Shown piece by piece: positions 24,513 through 32,688 of a stretch of DNA of 39,211 nucleotides. The notes under the pieces were generated by a model. The model was not told where the DNA came from and did no database searches. It was given only the letters and a program-made list of their open reading frames with translations. The stretch comes from Abyssibacter sp. GTDB lineage: Bacteria > Pseudomonadota > Gammaproteobacteria > Nevskiales > OUC007. The translations under genes and the position numbers were made by a program. Every line of letters begins with the position of its first letter. Positions within the stretch are counted from its first letter, which is position 1. The DNA lies in contig JAGLCS010000128.1 in assembly GCA_023146115.1 (NCBI GenBank), positions 1 to 39,211 of the forward strand. Reading direction: 5' to 3'.

Positions 24513-26960
24513 TCAGAAGCGAAGGTTCAACGCCGCGAAATACTGCCGGCCACTGGCCAGTTGCGCCTGGTAAGTGCCGGGAAAGAACGGCGTATCGGTG
24601 ACCTGGTTGAGCACGCGCTCGTCGGTGAGGTTGGTGCCGCCGACGGTGATCGACCAGGACTCGCTCTGCGACCCCAGCGTGATGCGCGCAGCGTACTTGG
24701 TGTAGGCGGGCACATAGGTGTTCGGGTCCAGGTCCGAGTCCACGAACTGATCACCCTGGTACAGCACATCGACGGCGGTGATCAGCGCCATCGACCCGAT
24801 CGGAACGCTTAGCGTCGGCGTCAGCGTCGCGGTGGCGCGCGGGGCGAAGGCGATGCGCTGATCGCTGAGATCCTGCTCCGCGTCGATGCCCTGCTGAATC
24901 GGAGCAGGGGCGTCGGTGTATTCGTCGTAGCGGGCATCCAGCCAGCCGAAGGAGCCGGCCAATTCCAGCGGCGTCCAGGGCGTCAGCCACAGGAAGTCAG
25001 CTTCGAGGCCGCGTGAGTACGCTGTGGCAGCGTTGCTGACATCGAAAAAGGTGCCGTTGAAGGCCAGAACCTGCAGGTTGTCGAACTCCGTTTGATAAAC
25101 CGTCAGATTGACCGACAGGGTGCGGTCGAAAAAGCGACCCTTGACGCCGGCTTCCACCGTCTGCGTTTCCTCGGCCTCGTACTCCAGGTCGTCGCCGGTG
25201 TAGGACAGCGAATTGAAGCCGCCACTCTTGAAGCCTTTTGCCCAGGACGCGTAGTAGTTGACGTCGTAGTCGCTGAAGTACTGCAGGACGAACTTGGGCG
25301 AGAGGTCGGATTCTTCGCGGCGAAGATTGTTGCGGTCGTAATCGTTTGCGCCCAGCAACAAGCCCATCACGCAGGGGATCACGCTGGCTGGGGTGCGCTC
25401 GCAGAACGCCGTGCCGGCCGTGTCGACACGCTTTTCCTCGCGGTTGTAGCGGATGCCGGGCGTGATCGCCCAGCGGTCCGTCAGGTACCAGGTCATCTGC
25501 CCGAACAGCGCCGCCGAACTGATGTCCTGCGTGTAGTCGAACTGGTAGAAATCGTTTTGCAGCAATGGCACAAGCAGCGGTCCAAGGCCTTGCAGCAGCG
25601 TCAGCGGGCTGCTGATATCGCCGCTGCCCGTGATCAGCTGCAGCGCGTCGTCGGTGAACACGTAGCTGCTCAGATCCTCGCCGGCGACGATGCGCGCCAG
25701 CAACTCGTAGCTCGAATCGAACCAGAACGCCCCGGCGACGAACTCCACGCCTGTTCCCCAGCCAAACGGCGCCGGGCCGGCACCGCTGAAGCGCAGCTCG
25801 GCCGATAGCTGATCGTGGTCTTCGTGGTTATCGAGGCGGCTGATGTTGGCCGGCGAAATGTCCAGCTCGTTGAGCTGGTCGATGTAAAACCGCGACCCGC
25901 CGAGCACCAGCACCGTGCTCAGGTCATCCAGCACGCCAACCGGCCCGTGGGCCCACTCGGTCTTCCAGCCTATGGTGCGTGAACCCTTCTCGATCCAGCC
26001 CGGTGTTTCCGCGGAGTTGATGAAGTTTTTCGGATCGTCCTCGATGTCCGGGTCGAAATCCTCCAGGTAGTTGCGGGTGTCGGCATCCAGATTGAATAGC
26101 TGAAACGGCCAGAAGGCCGCTTCCGTGTCGGAGATCACCGCGGTGATTTCGCTGTCGATGTCGTAGCTGGGCAGTACTCGGAACTTCAACCGCGCCGCCT
26201 GTTGTTCCAGGCGCTCCTCATGGCGATCGAGAAACTGGTTGTACAGCTCGCCGTCCTGCGCCCGGTCGAGCACCGCCAGGCGGGCGCCTACCCATTCGTT
26301 GAGCATGCCTCCAGCACCGGCCTCAACGCGGTGTTCGCCATGCTCGCCGTAGAACACGCGGCCATCGACGCCGGCGCCAGACACCGGCCCCTTGCTGATC
26401 ACGTTGAATACGCCGGCCACCGTGTTCTTGCCGAACAATGTGCCTTGCGGCCCGCGCAGGACCTCGACGCTATCGACATCGAACATCGCCTCGGTGAAGT
26501 AGCCGGGGCGACCGAAGTAGATTTCGTCCTGAACAAAACCGACAGAACTTTCGAAGCTGGGATTGAAGGCGTTGGTGCCGAATCCGCGGATGAAGACCTG
26601 CGGAGAACCCAGATCGTCGGCATCGACGCGCACATTCGGTACGTAGAGCGACACATCTGCCAGATCCGCCGCGCCGCTGGCCTGGATGAAGCCGCCGTCG
26701 ATGGCCGTGACCGATACCGGGACCTCTTGCAGCGTCTGCTCGGTCTTTTGCGCCGTGACCACCATTTCCTCGAGCTGACGAGGCGGATCATCGGCGCGGG
26801 TTCTGGCGGGCTTGTCCACCGGCCGCACCGGAATCAATTCCAGCTCGGCCTCGACGGGCTCGGGTCCGCCGGGGCGCTCCTGCTCGGGTGATTGCGCACC
26901 GACACTGAAACTCACGATCATGGCGAGTGTCGCCATTCCCTGCGGCGAAAAGTGCTTCAT
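24513..26960 (-). CDS. TonB-dependent outer membrane receptor
   Basis: This 815-residue protein has a Sec signal peptide (MKHFSPQGMATLAMIVSFSVGAQS), a proline/acidic linker with a TonB-box-like EEMVVTAQK, the plug domain (about 85-200: VPVSVTAIDGGFIQASGAADLADVSLYVPNV, VEVLRGPQGTLFGKNTVAGVFNVISK) and a ~600-residue beta-barrel ending in the terminal strand QYFAALNLRF. It resembles the large environmental group of receptors for complex organic ligands rather than a defined siderophore receptor; the ligand cannot be told. The start at 26960 has AGGGAG upstream; the ORF track start at 27269 is inside the divergent cytochrome gene. The promoter lies in the 220 bp shared with that gene. Confidence 0.93.
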   Translation of the reverse strand: MKHFSPQGMATLAMIVSFSVGAQSPEQERPGGPEPVEAELELIPVRPVDKPARTRADDPPRQLEEMVVTAQKTEQTLQEVPVSVTAIDGGFIQASGAADLADVSLYVPNVRVDADDLGSPQVFIRGFGTNAFNPSFESSVGFVQDEIYFGRPGYFTEAMFDVDSVEVLRGPQGTLFGKNTVAGVFNVISKGPVSGAGVDGRVFYGEHGEHRVEAGAGGMLNEWVGARLAVLDRAQDGELYNQFLDRHEERLEQQAARLKFRVLPSYDIDSEITAVISDTEAAFWPFQLFNLDADTRNYLEDFDPDIEDDPKNFINSAETPGWIEKGSRTIGWKTEWAHGPVGVLDDLSTVLVLGGSRFYIDQLNELDISPANISRLDNHEDHDQLSAELRFSGAGPAPFGWGTGVEFVAGAFWFDSSYELLARIVAGEDLSSYVFTDDALQLITGSGDISSPLTLLQGLGPLLVPLLQNDFYQFDYTQDISSAALFGQMTWYLTDRWAITPGIRYNREEKRVDTAGTAFCERTPASVIPCVMGLLLGANDYDRNNLRREESDLSPKFVLQYFSDYDVNYYASWAKGFKSGGFNSLSYTGDDLEYEAEETQTVEAGVKGRFFDRTLSVNLTVYQTEFDNLQVLAFNGTFFDVSNAATAYSRGLEADFLWLTPWTPLELAGSFGWLDARYDEYTDAPAPIQQGIDAEQDLSDQRIAFAPRATATLTPTLSVPIGSMALITAVDVLYQGDQFVDSDLDPNTYVPAYTKYAARITLGSQSESWSITVGGTNLTDERVLNQVTDTPFFPGTYQAQLASGRQYFAALNLRF

Positions 26961-27180
26961 GCACGCTCCCTGTGCTGTCTGGATCCGACCGCCCCGGTGG
27001 TTATCAGCCCCGTATTGCGATCCCTGCTGCCTTTCCTCCGCAACATCGAAGATAGAGCACCGTCCGGCGCTGGGTAGTCGTAAATTGATCCTAATCCGTC
27101 GCGAACGCCCGCCCTGGCGGATGCGGCTGGCATGATTACGGCATCCACACCGCCATAGAACGCGCAAGGGAATGCAAATC

Positions 27181-27546
27181 GTGAACCGATTGTTTCTGTG
27201 TATGGGATTGGCCTTGCTGGTCGCGGCCTGCGGGCCCAGCGATTCGTCAGGAGGCATCTCACCAGCCAAGGCCTTGTCGATGGCGCCGGCTGATCCCGAT
27301 CTGGCCGAGCTGTATCAATCGAGCTGCCGCGCCTGCCACGCCACGGCCGCCGGCGGTGCGCCACGTACCGGCAGCGCCATGGCCTGGCGGTCCCGTCTCG
27401 CCAAGGGCATGAGCACGCTGGTGGATCACACCATCACCGGTTTCCAGGGCATGCCGCCTATGGGCCTGTGCTCCGATTGTTCCGAGGCCGAGCTGCGCGC
27501 CCTGATCGAGTTCATGGCCACGCCGCCGGTCGAGGACGACGCGTGA
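27181..27546 (+). CDS. Cytochrome c5-like c-type cytochrome (lipoprotein)
   Basis: This ~121-residue protein has a lipoprotein signal (RLFLCMGLALLVAACGPS, lipobox VAAC) and one class I haem c domain: haem motif CRACH, axial Met in GFQGMPPMG, and the extra cysteine pair in GLCSDCSEAELRALIEFM that marks cytochrome c5. It should be a periplasmic, membrane-anchored one-electron carrier. AAGGGA lies 9 bp before the GTG at 27181, which is preferred; an in-frame ATG at 27172 is too close to that site. The stop overlaps the start of the flavoprotein gene (GTGA), so the cytochrome is its likely electron acceptor. Confidence 0.88.
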   Translation: MNRLFLCMGLALLVAACGPSDSSGGISPAKALSMAPADPDLAELYQSSCRACHATAAGGAPRTGSAMAWRSRLAKGMSTLVDHTITGFQGMPPMGLCSDCSEAELRALIEFMATPPVEDDA

Positions 27547-28949
27547 GGCGGCGGGACTTTCTCGCCGGCAGCGCGGCGGTTGCCACCCTGCCGCTGGCAG
27601 GTTGCGACGACTACGGTGCGGCCAACATGCCCCGACCACCGGAGCCGAAAGCAGGCCCTGATGGCCAGCGCCTGCTGCCATGGCAGAACTGGTCGGGCTA
27701 CCAGTCCAGCCTGCCAAGCCAGCGAATCGCGCCCGAGACGGAAACCGCCTTGGCGGAGTTGCTGACCTCCACTGCTGGCACGGTGCGGCCGGTCGGCTCC
27801 GGCCATTCGTTCACACCGCTGGTCCCCACGGACGACACCATTGTCTCGCTGCGGCATTTCAGCGGCCTGCTGGAGCACGACACCGCGGCGATGACGGCCG
27901 TGGTTGGCGCCGGCACCAAACTGGGCAGCCTAGGAGCGCCGTTGCATGACGCCGGGCAGGCGCTGATCAACATGCCCGATGTCGACGCTCAGACCCTGGC
28001 CGGCTCGATGGCCACAGCGACCCACGGCACCGGAGCCGGCCTGGGTGCATTGCACACGGCGGCCACGGGGTTTCGACTGGTGACCCCGACCGGAGAGATC
28101 ATCGATTGCTCGGCCGGCGAGAACCCGGACGTCTTCCAGGCCGCGCAGGTCTCGCTCGGCGCCTTGGGTGTGATCACCCGAGTCACGCTGCAAAACGTGC
28201 CGACCGTGCGCATGAAGCGCCGGGTCTGGGTGGAGGATTTCGCGGCGCTGGTGGAACGGTTCGACACGCTGGCCGCCGAACATCACAGCTTCGAGATGTA
28301 CTGCGTGCCGCATTGCGACTACGGCATCGGCATCACCATCGACCCGACCGATGATGCCATCCAGCCCCGCGGCCCGGAGCAGGACAACGATGCGGTCATG
28401 GACCTCAAGAAGCTGAGGGATTTGCTGTCCTGGTTCCCCGCCGCTCGCCGCTGGCTGCTCAATATGGCGATGCAGGACTACGAGCCGGAGGAGGCCGTGG
28501 ATGTCTGGTACCGCATCTTCCCGTCCAGCCGCGCCGTCCGGTTCAACGAGATGGAATACCACCTGCCGCGTGAGGCCTTGTTGCCGACCTTGCTGGAAGT
28601 GCGCAAGACGCTGGAGCAAAAGCATCCCGGCGTGTTCTTTCCGATGGAGATCCGCCTGGTGAAGGGTGACGACGCCTGGCTGAGCCCGTTTCAGGGCCAC
28701 GCGACCTCCGGCTCGATTGCCGTGCACCGCTACTTCGAGGAGGACCCGCTGCCGCTGTTCCGGGACGTGGAGCCGCTGTACCAGCCGCTGGGCGGGCGCC
28801 CGCACTGGGGCAAGATGCACACGCTGGGCCCGGCGACCCTGGCCGAACGCTATCCGCGTTTCGGTGATTTCGTCGCCCTGCAGGCGAGGCTGGACCCGGA
28901 CGGCCGCATGCTCAACGACTACCTGAAAGGATTGCTTGACCATGCCTGA
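27543..28949 (+). CDS. Tat-exported FAD-linked aldonolactone oxidase/dehydrogenase family protein
   Basis: This 468-residue protein starts MRRRDFLAGSAAVATLPLAGC, a twin-arginine signal with lipobox LAGC. It has an FAD-binding PCMH domain (about 45-220: VRPVGSGHSFTPL, where the His is the usual covalent flavin site in this family; AGSMATATHGTGAGLGALHTAATGF) and the C-terminal ALO domain (about 230-465) with PMEIRLVKGDDAWLSP and GGRPHWGKMHTL, the hallmark of L-gulono/D-arabinono-1,4-lactone oxidases. It probably oxidises a sugar lactone or polyol in the periplasm and passes electrons to the neighbouring cytochrome. The GTG start overlaps the cytochrome stop by 4 bp. The exact substrate is not known. 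Confidence 0.88.
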   Translation: MRRRDFLAGSAAVATLPLAGCDDYGAANMPRPPEPKAGPDGQRLLPWQNWSGYQSSLPSQRIAPETETALAELLTSTAGTVRPVGSGHSFTPLVPTDDTIVSLRHFSGLLEHDTAAMTAVVGAGTKLGSLGAPLHDAGQALINMPDVDAQTLAGSMATATHGTGAGLGALHTAATGFRLVTPTGEIIDCSAGENPDVFQAAQVSLGALGVITRVTLQNVPTVRMKRRVWVEDFAALVERFDTLAAEHHSFEMYCVPHCDYGIGITIDPTDDAIQPRGPEQDNDAVMDLKKLRDLLSWFPAARRWLLNMAMQDYEPEEAVDVWYRIFPSSRAVRFNEMEYHLPREALLPTLLEVRKTLEQKHPGVFFPMEIRLVKGDDAWLSPFQGHATSGSIAVHRYFEEDPLPLFRDVEPLYQPLGGRPHWGKMHTLGPATLAERYPRFGDFVALQARLDPDGRMLNDYLKGLLDHA

Positions 28950-30273
28950 GCTGGATATCCACTGGAAGCGCCGCACGTTCCTGGCGGCCTGCGTCGCCGC
29001 GCCGATCGGCCTGCTTGCGGCCAAGAAGCCGCGGGACCAAGGTCAGGGCGGTCACGATGACTACTTCGCGGGCCTGCAGCAGGCCCTGCGCGATGCGGAC
29101 CTGATGCGACCGACGCTGGTGATCGATCGTGCGCGGCTGGACGCCAATATCGCCCTGCTCAAGCAGCATCTGCCATCGGACATGGCCTACCGCATCGTGG
29201 CCAAGTCGTTACCCAGCGTGGAGCTGATCCGGCGCGTGCGCGCTGCGACCGGCACGAATCGGCTGATGGTCTTCCACCAGCCGCACCTCAATGTGCTGTC
29301 CCAGGCCATGCCGGACGCCCATCTGCTGCTGGGCAAGCCGATGCCGGTGGGCGCGGTCGACAGCTTCTTCGCCCAGTACCAACCCGGAGCATTCGATACG
29401 GCTACGCAAATCGAGTGGTTGGTCGATACGCCGCAGCGCATTGCCGACTATCGCGAGCTCGCTGCGGCGCGGGTGCGCGATGGCGCCGGGCCGATGGCGC
29501 TGAACCTGGAGCTGGATGTCGGTCTGCACCGCGGCGGATTCCGCAACACCCGCGATGTGGCCGAGGCGATTCGGTCGTTGCAGGCCGACCCGAACGTGCG
29601 ATTCGCCGGCTTCATGGGCTACGAGGCGCATGCTTCGAAGATTCCGGATGCCCTGGGCGGCCCGGCCGGTGCGCTGGCTGACGCCATGGCCTACTACGCC
29701 GATTGTGTTGAAGTCGCCAAGGCCGTGCTCGGCGACGCCTATCGGCCCGCCGAGCTAACCCTGAACGCGGGTGGAAGCAGCACCTACCAGCTTTACGACA
29801 ACGCGGCGCCCTGCAACGAACTGGCCATGGGCTCGGGGCTGGTCAAGCCATCGGATTTCGACACCGCCACGTTGTCCGACCATCAAGCGGCCGCCTACAT
29901 CGCGACACCGATCCTCAAGCAGCTCGACGGCACCCGGCTGCCCAGTCTGGAGCGTTTGTCGGGCCTGTTTCAGGCCTGGGATCCGAACACCGCCCAGACC
30001 TTTTTCCTCTACGGTGGCTACTGGCTTGCCGACACCGTGTCGCCGCCCGGCTTGCAGCGCAATGCCATCTGGGGGCATTCCACGAATCAGGACATGCTCA
30101 ACGGCTCAGCCCAAGTCGAACTCGCCGTGGGCGACCACGTGTTCCTGCGGCCGCAGCAAAGCGAGTTCGTGTTTCTGCAGTTCGGCGACATCGCGGTGTA
30201 TGAGCAGGGCCGAATTGTCGATACCTGGCCGGTGTTTCCGCAGGCGCCCATGGCGCAGCCCGCTCAGGCCTGA
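28942..30273 (+). CDS. Exported PLP-dependent alanine racemase-fold enzyme (D-threonine aldolase/DSD1-like)
   Basis: This 443-residue protein begins MPELDIHWKRRTFLAACVAAPIGLLA, a Tat-like signal (KRRTFLAA). The mature part has the alanine-racemase N-terminal TIM barrel (RPTLVIDRARLDANIALLKQHL; the PLP lysine in YRIVAKSLPSVEL; LNLELDVGLHRGGF; GGSSTYQLY phosphate-binding loop) and a C-terminal beta-domain as in D-threonine aldolase and D-serine dehydratase. The usual PxHxC metal-ligand motif near the C-terminus reads PQQSE here, so the metal site of those enzymes seems absent. AAAGGA precedes the ATG; the gene overlaps the flavoprotein gene by 8 bp. Its substrate is probably a D-hydroxy amino acid or an amine linked to the flavoprotein pathway; this is inference. 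Confidence 0.82.
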   Translation: MPELDIHWKRRTFLAACVAAPIGLLAAKKPRDQGQGGHDDYFAGLQQALRDADLMRPTLVIDRARLDANIALLKQHLPSDMAYRIVAKSLPSVELIRRVRAATGTNRLMVFHQPHLNVLSQAMPDAHLLLGKPMPVGAVDSFFAQYQPGAFDTATQIEWLVDTPQRIADYRELAAARVRDGAGPMALNLELDVGLHRGGFRNTRDVAEAIRSLQADPNVRFAGFMGYEAHASKIPDALGGPAGALADAMAYYADCVEVAKAVLGDAYRPAELTLNAGGSSTYQLYDNAAPCNELAMGSGLVKPSDFDTATLSDHQAAAYIATPILKQLDGTRLPSLERLSGLFQAWDPNTAQTFFLYGGYWLADTVSPPGLQRNAIWGHSTNQDMLNGSAQVELAVGDHVFLRPQQSEFVFLQFGDIAVYEQGRIVDTWPVFPQAPMAQPAQA

Positions 30274-30488
30274 ACGGTTTCCGGCGCCACCGTCTCGGTG
30301 CTAAAGCCCGTGACATGCACGCCCCCGAACTGCCGCAGAAACGCATCGACGATTAGGCGCGGCACCGGCTGGCCATCGAACATCGGCGTCAGCTTTCGGG
30401 CCTGATCCACGCGCTCGAAGGCCTGCGGCGTGCGTTCCACGACAATCACTCGATTGTCACCATCCCTGTACATGTAGGCGTGTTGCAT
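30264..30488 (-). CDS. Small protein of unknown function
   Basis: This 74-residue protein (MQHAYMYRDGDNRVIVVERTPQAFERVDQARKLTPMFDG...) was not recognised. It has no signal peptide or membrane segment and no cysteine. The ATG at 30488 is chosen because AGGAG stands 8 bp before it; the ATG at 30494 would be only 2 bp from that site, and the ORF start at 30605 lacks support. Its 3' end overlaps the end of the PLP-enzyme gene by 10 bp, convergently. It is divergent from the next small gene across 184 bp containing two CCGGACATCC direct repeats (30540 and 30577). Confidence 0.6.
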   Translation of the reverse strand: MQHAYMYRDGDNRVIVVERTPQAFERVDQARKLTPMFDGQPVPRLIVDAFLRQFGGVHVTGFSTETVAPETVQA

Positions 30489-30672
30489 ATCCATTGCTCC
30501 TGCGTCTGGTGTCCTACAGAACGGCATTCGGAACCGGATCCGGACATCCGAAACCATTATTTCGTCGGAGTCCGCGCCGGACATCCCCCTGAACAGGGCG
30601 TACACGGTTGGGCACGCGGTTTCACGCGCTTTATCTTGGTGGGTGGGGAAACTGGTGAGGTCGCAAGGGGCA

Positions 30673-30861
30673 ATGGCGGAACAACAGCGCGAACAACAGG
30701 AAAAAGTGCGAGCACGAGAGCTGGAGCAGCTCGACCGCAGGATGGGCGAGTTGCTAAGAACCTCGCTGTTTTACGAGGCGATGCAGGCGGAGGCCGCGTG
30801 GCAGACCCGCGATCAGGCTCGCCGCCTGACACGGCATGATCAGAAGCCGATCGCTGAATAA
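30673..30861 (+). CDS. Small coiled-coil protein of unknown function
   Basis: This 62-residue protein is almost wholly helical and charged (MAEQQREQQEKVRARELEQLDRRMGELL...), with a coiled-coil-like first half and an Arg-rich end. No family was recognised. The ATG at 30673 is preferred, with GAGG or AAGGGG upstream (neither at ideal spacing); in-frame GTGs at 30643 and 30655 are possible. It ends at the ahpF terminator. Codon pattern and an upstream AG-rich site make it plausible, not certain. Confidence 0.45.
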   Translation: MAEQQREQQEKVRARELEQLDRRMGELLRTSLFYEAMQAEAAWQTRDQARRLTRHDQKPIAE

Positions 30862-30907
30862 AAGAATCCCCGCGCCGTGCATGAGAGGAGGAGATGCACG
30901 GGCGGGG
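30856..30907 (-). terminator. Intrinsic terminator of ahpF (minus strand)
   Basis: A near-perfect GC-rich stem CCCCGCGCCGTGCAT (30868-30882) with ATGCACGGGCGGGG (30894-30907) and an 11-base loop is followed, reading on the minus strand, by ATTCTTTTATT. This is a Rho-independent terminator layout about 60 bp past the ahpF stop codon. It may also stop the converging small gene's transcript in part. Confidence 0.75.
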
Positions 30908-30914
30908 ACGCTTC

Positions 30915-30969
30915 GTCCCGGCGAGCCGGGGTGCGGGGGGATAGCCCGCCGGGACAATCAGGCGGGCTA
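30915..30969 (-). other. Two mutually exclusive hairpins at the ahpF stop codon
   Basis: GTCCCGGCG (30915-30923) pairs perfectly with CGCCGGGAC (30947-30955); TAGCCCGCC (30942-30950) pairs perfectly with GGCGGGCTA (30961-30969), which contains the ahpF stop. The two stems share bases 30947-30950, so only one can form at a time. They stand between the gene and its terminator. Function, such as mRNA 3'-end protection, is inference. Confidence 0.45.
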
Positions 30970-32547
30970 GGCCGCCTGCTGTTGCGCGTCGTCAGGGGCC
31001 GAACTACGCATCAGGTGGTCAAACGCGCTGAGCGCGGCGGTGGAGCCGCCACCCATGGCGATGATGATCTGCTTGTACGGCGTGGTGGTGACATCACCCG
31101 CGGCGAATACGCCCCGCATGGAGGTCTGCGCCCGGTCGTTGACGATGACCTCGCCGCGCTCGCTGAGCTCCAGCGTGCCCTTGAGCCATTCGCTGTTGGG
31201 CAACAGGCCGATCTGAACGAACACGCCTTCGAGTGCCACGTCGTGAATCTCGCCGCTGTTGCGATCCTTGTACTTCAGGGCCTGCACCTTCTGCCCGTCG
31301 CCGATGACTTCGGTGGTCTGCGCGGAGGTCAGCACCTTCACGTTCGGCAGGCTGAGCAGCTTGCGCTGGAGGACAGCATCCGCCCGCATCGTGCTGTCGA
31401 ACTCCAGCAAGGTGACGTGCTTGACGATGCCGGCCAGATCGATCGCGGCCTCGACGCCGGAATTGCCGCCCCCGATGACCGCGACGCGCTTGCCCTTGAA
31501 CAGCGGACCGTCGCAGTGCGGGCAGTAAGCCACGCCCTTGTTGCGGTACTCCTCTTCGCCAGGCACGCCCATCTGCCGCCAGCGGGCACCGGTGGCGATG
31601 ACCAGGCTCTTGGCCTTGAGAGCGGCACCGCTGTCGAGGTGGACTTCCAGAAACTCATCGCCTTCGACCAGCTTGCTGGCCTTTTGCAGCTTCATCACGT
31701 CGACGTCGTAGTCCATGACGTGCTGTTCCAGGGCCGCGCCCATCTTCGGGCCTTCGGTCTTGGACACCGAGACAAAGTTCTCGATGTCCATTGTGTCCAT
31801 GACCTGGCCGCCAAAGCGTTCGGCAACCACACCGGTTCGAATTCCCTTGCGCGCGGAGTAGATGGCCGCGGCGGCGCCAGCCGGGCCGCCACCGACGATC
31901 AGCATGTCGAAAGGGTCCTTCTGCTTGATCTTCTCGGCTTCGCGCTCGACCGCGCCGGTGTCCATCTTCGCCAAGATCTCATCGACCGTCATACGCCCTG
32001 AGGCGAAGTGCTCGCCGTTCAGGAATACGGCCGGCACGGACATAATCTGGCGTTGCTCGACCTCGTCCTGGTTGAACGCGCCGTCGATGGCCACGTGTTC
32101 GATGTTCGGGTTTAGCACCGCCATGGCGTTGAGCGCCTGGACCACATCCGGGCAGTTCTGGCAGGACAGCGAGAAGAAGGTTTCGAACTTGTGGGTGCCA
32201 TCAATGGCCTGGATCTGCTCGATGGCGTCTTCACCCAGCTTGGGCGTGTTGCCGCCGACCTGCAGCAGCGCCAGCACCAACGAGGCGAACTCGTGGCCGA
32301 GCGGAATGCCGGCGAACTCCAGATGGATGTCCGCATCCGGCGTGCCGATCGCGAAGCTGGGAATCCGCTTGCCGCTGTCGGTGCCGCTGTTCACGCTGAT
32401 CTTGTCGGAGGCGCTCTTCAATTCGCCGAGGAAACTGAGCATTTCCTTGGAGTGGTCGCCATCGTCGGTGTAAGCGGTGATTTCGACCGACCGGGACAGT
32501 CGTTCGAGATACTGCTTGAGTTGTGCTCTCAGGTTGTCATCCAACAT
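30967..32547 (-). CDS. ahpF: Alkyl hydroperoxide reductase subunit F
   Basis: AhpF is the NADH- and FAD-dependent disulfide reductase that recycles AhpC. The 526-residue protein (E. coli 521) has a tandem thioredoxin-fold N-terminal domain with the redox pair CQNC (about residues 129-132), an FAD domain ([21 protein letters not shown]), the second redox pair in [14 protein letters not shown] (about 347-350), an NAD domain ([19 protein letters not shown]) and the FAD-closing [15 protein letters not shown]. All four redox cysteines are present, so the enzyme should be active. The ATG has AGAGGAA upstream. It lies 141 bp after ahpC, with a hairpin between, and is followed by an intrinsic terminator. 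Confidence 0.97.
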   Translation of the reverse strand: MLDDNLRAQLKQYLERLSRSVEITAYTDDGDHSKEMLSFLGELKSASDKISVNSGTDSGKRIPSFAIGTPDADIHLEFAGIPLGHEFASLVLALLQVGGNTPKLGEDAIEQIQAIDGTHKFETFFSLSCQNCPDVVQALNAMAVLNPNIEHVAIDGAFNQDEVEQRQIMSVPAVFLNGEHFASGRMTVDEILAKMDTGAVEREAEKIKQKDPFDMLIVGGGPAGAAAAIYSARKGIRTGVVAERFGGQVMDTMDIENFVSVSKTEGPKMGAALEQHVMDYDVDVMKLQKASKLVEGDEFLEVHLDSGAALKAKSLVIATGARWRQMGVPGEEEYRNKGVAYCPHCDGPLFKGKRVAVIGGGNSGVEAAIDLAGIVKHVTLLEFDSTMRADAVLQRKLLSLPNVKVLTSAQTTEVIGDGQKVQALKYKDRNSGEIHDVALEGVFVQIGLLPNSEWLKGTLELSERGEVIVNDRAQTSMRGVFAAGDVTTTPYKQIIIAMGGGSTAALSAFDHLMRSSAPDDAQQQAA

Positions 32548-32644
32548 CTCGTCGTTCCTCTCTCTGGCGGCCGCACTCGCCTCAGCGGTGCTGGCCGGCG
32601 TCGGTCAGGTCAGCTGCTTTGGCAGCCGACCGCGTGTTTGGGGT

Positions 32645-32669
32645 GGCAGGCCGGCATGGCCGACCTGCC
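32645..32669 (-). other. ahpC-ahpF intercistronic hairpin
   Basis: An 11-bp stem (GGCAGGCCGGC / GCCGACCTGCC, one wobble) with a 3-base loop lies 20 bp past the ahpC stop. No U-tract follows. It is the kind of structure that partly terminates or stabilises the upstream message, so that AhpC is made in excess over AhpF. A smaller GCTGC/GCAGC stem stands beside it (about 32605-32635). Confidence 0.5.
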
Positions 32670-32688
32670 GATCCAACAGCGGAGCTGT

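Noticed and set aside
27130-27160. GGCAT repeats 11 bp apart upstream of the cytochrome gene as a second Pho box
   Set aside because: Only five bases repeat and they do not fit CTGTCAT; the element at 22900 is far better.
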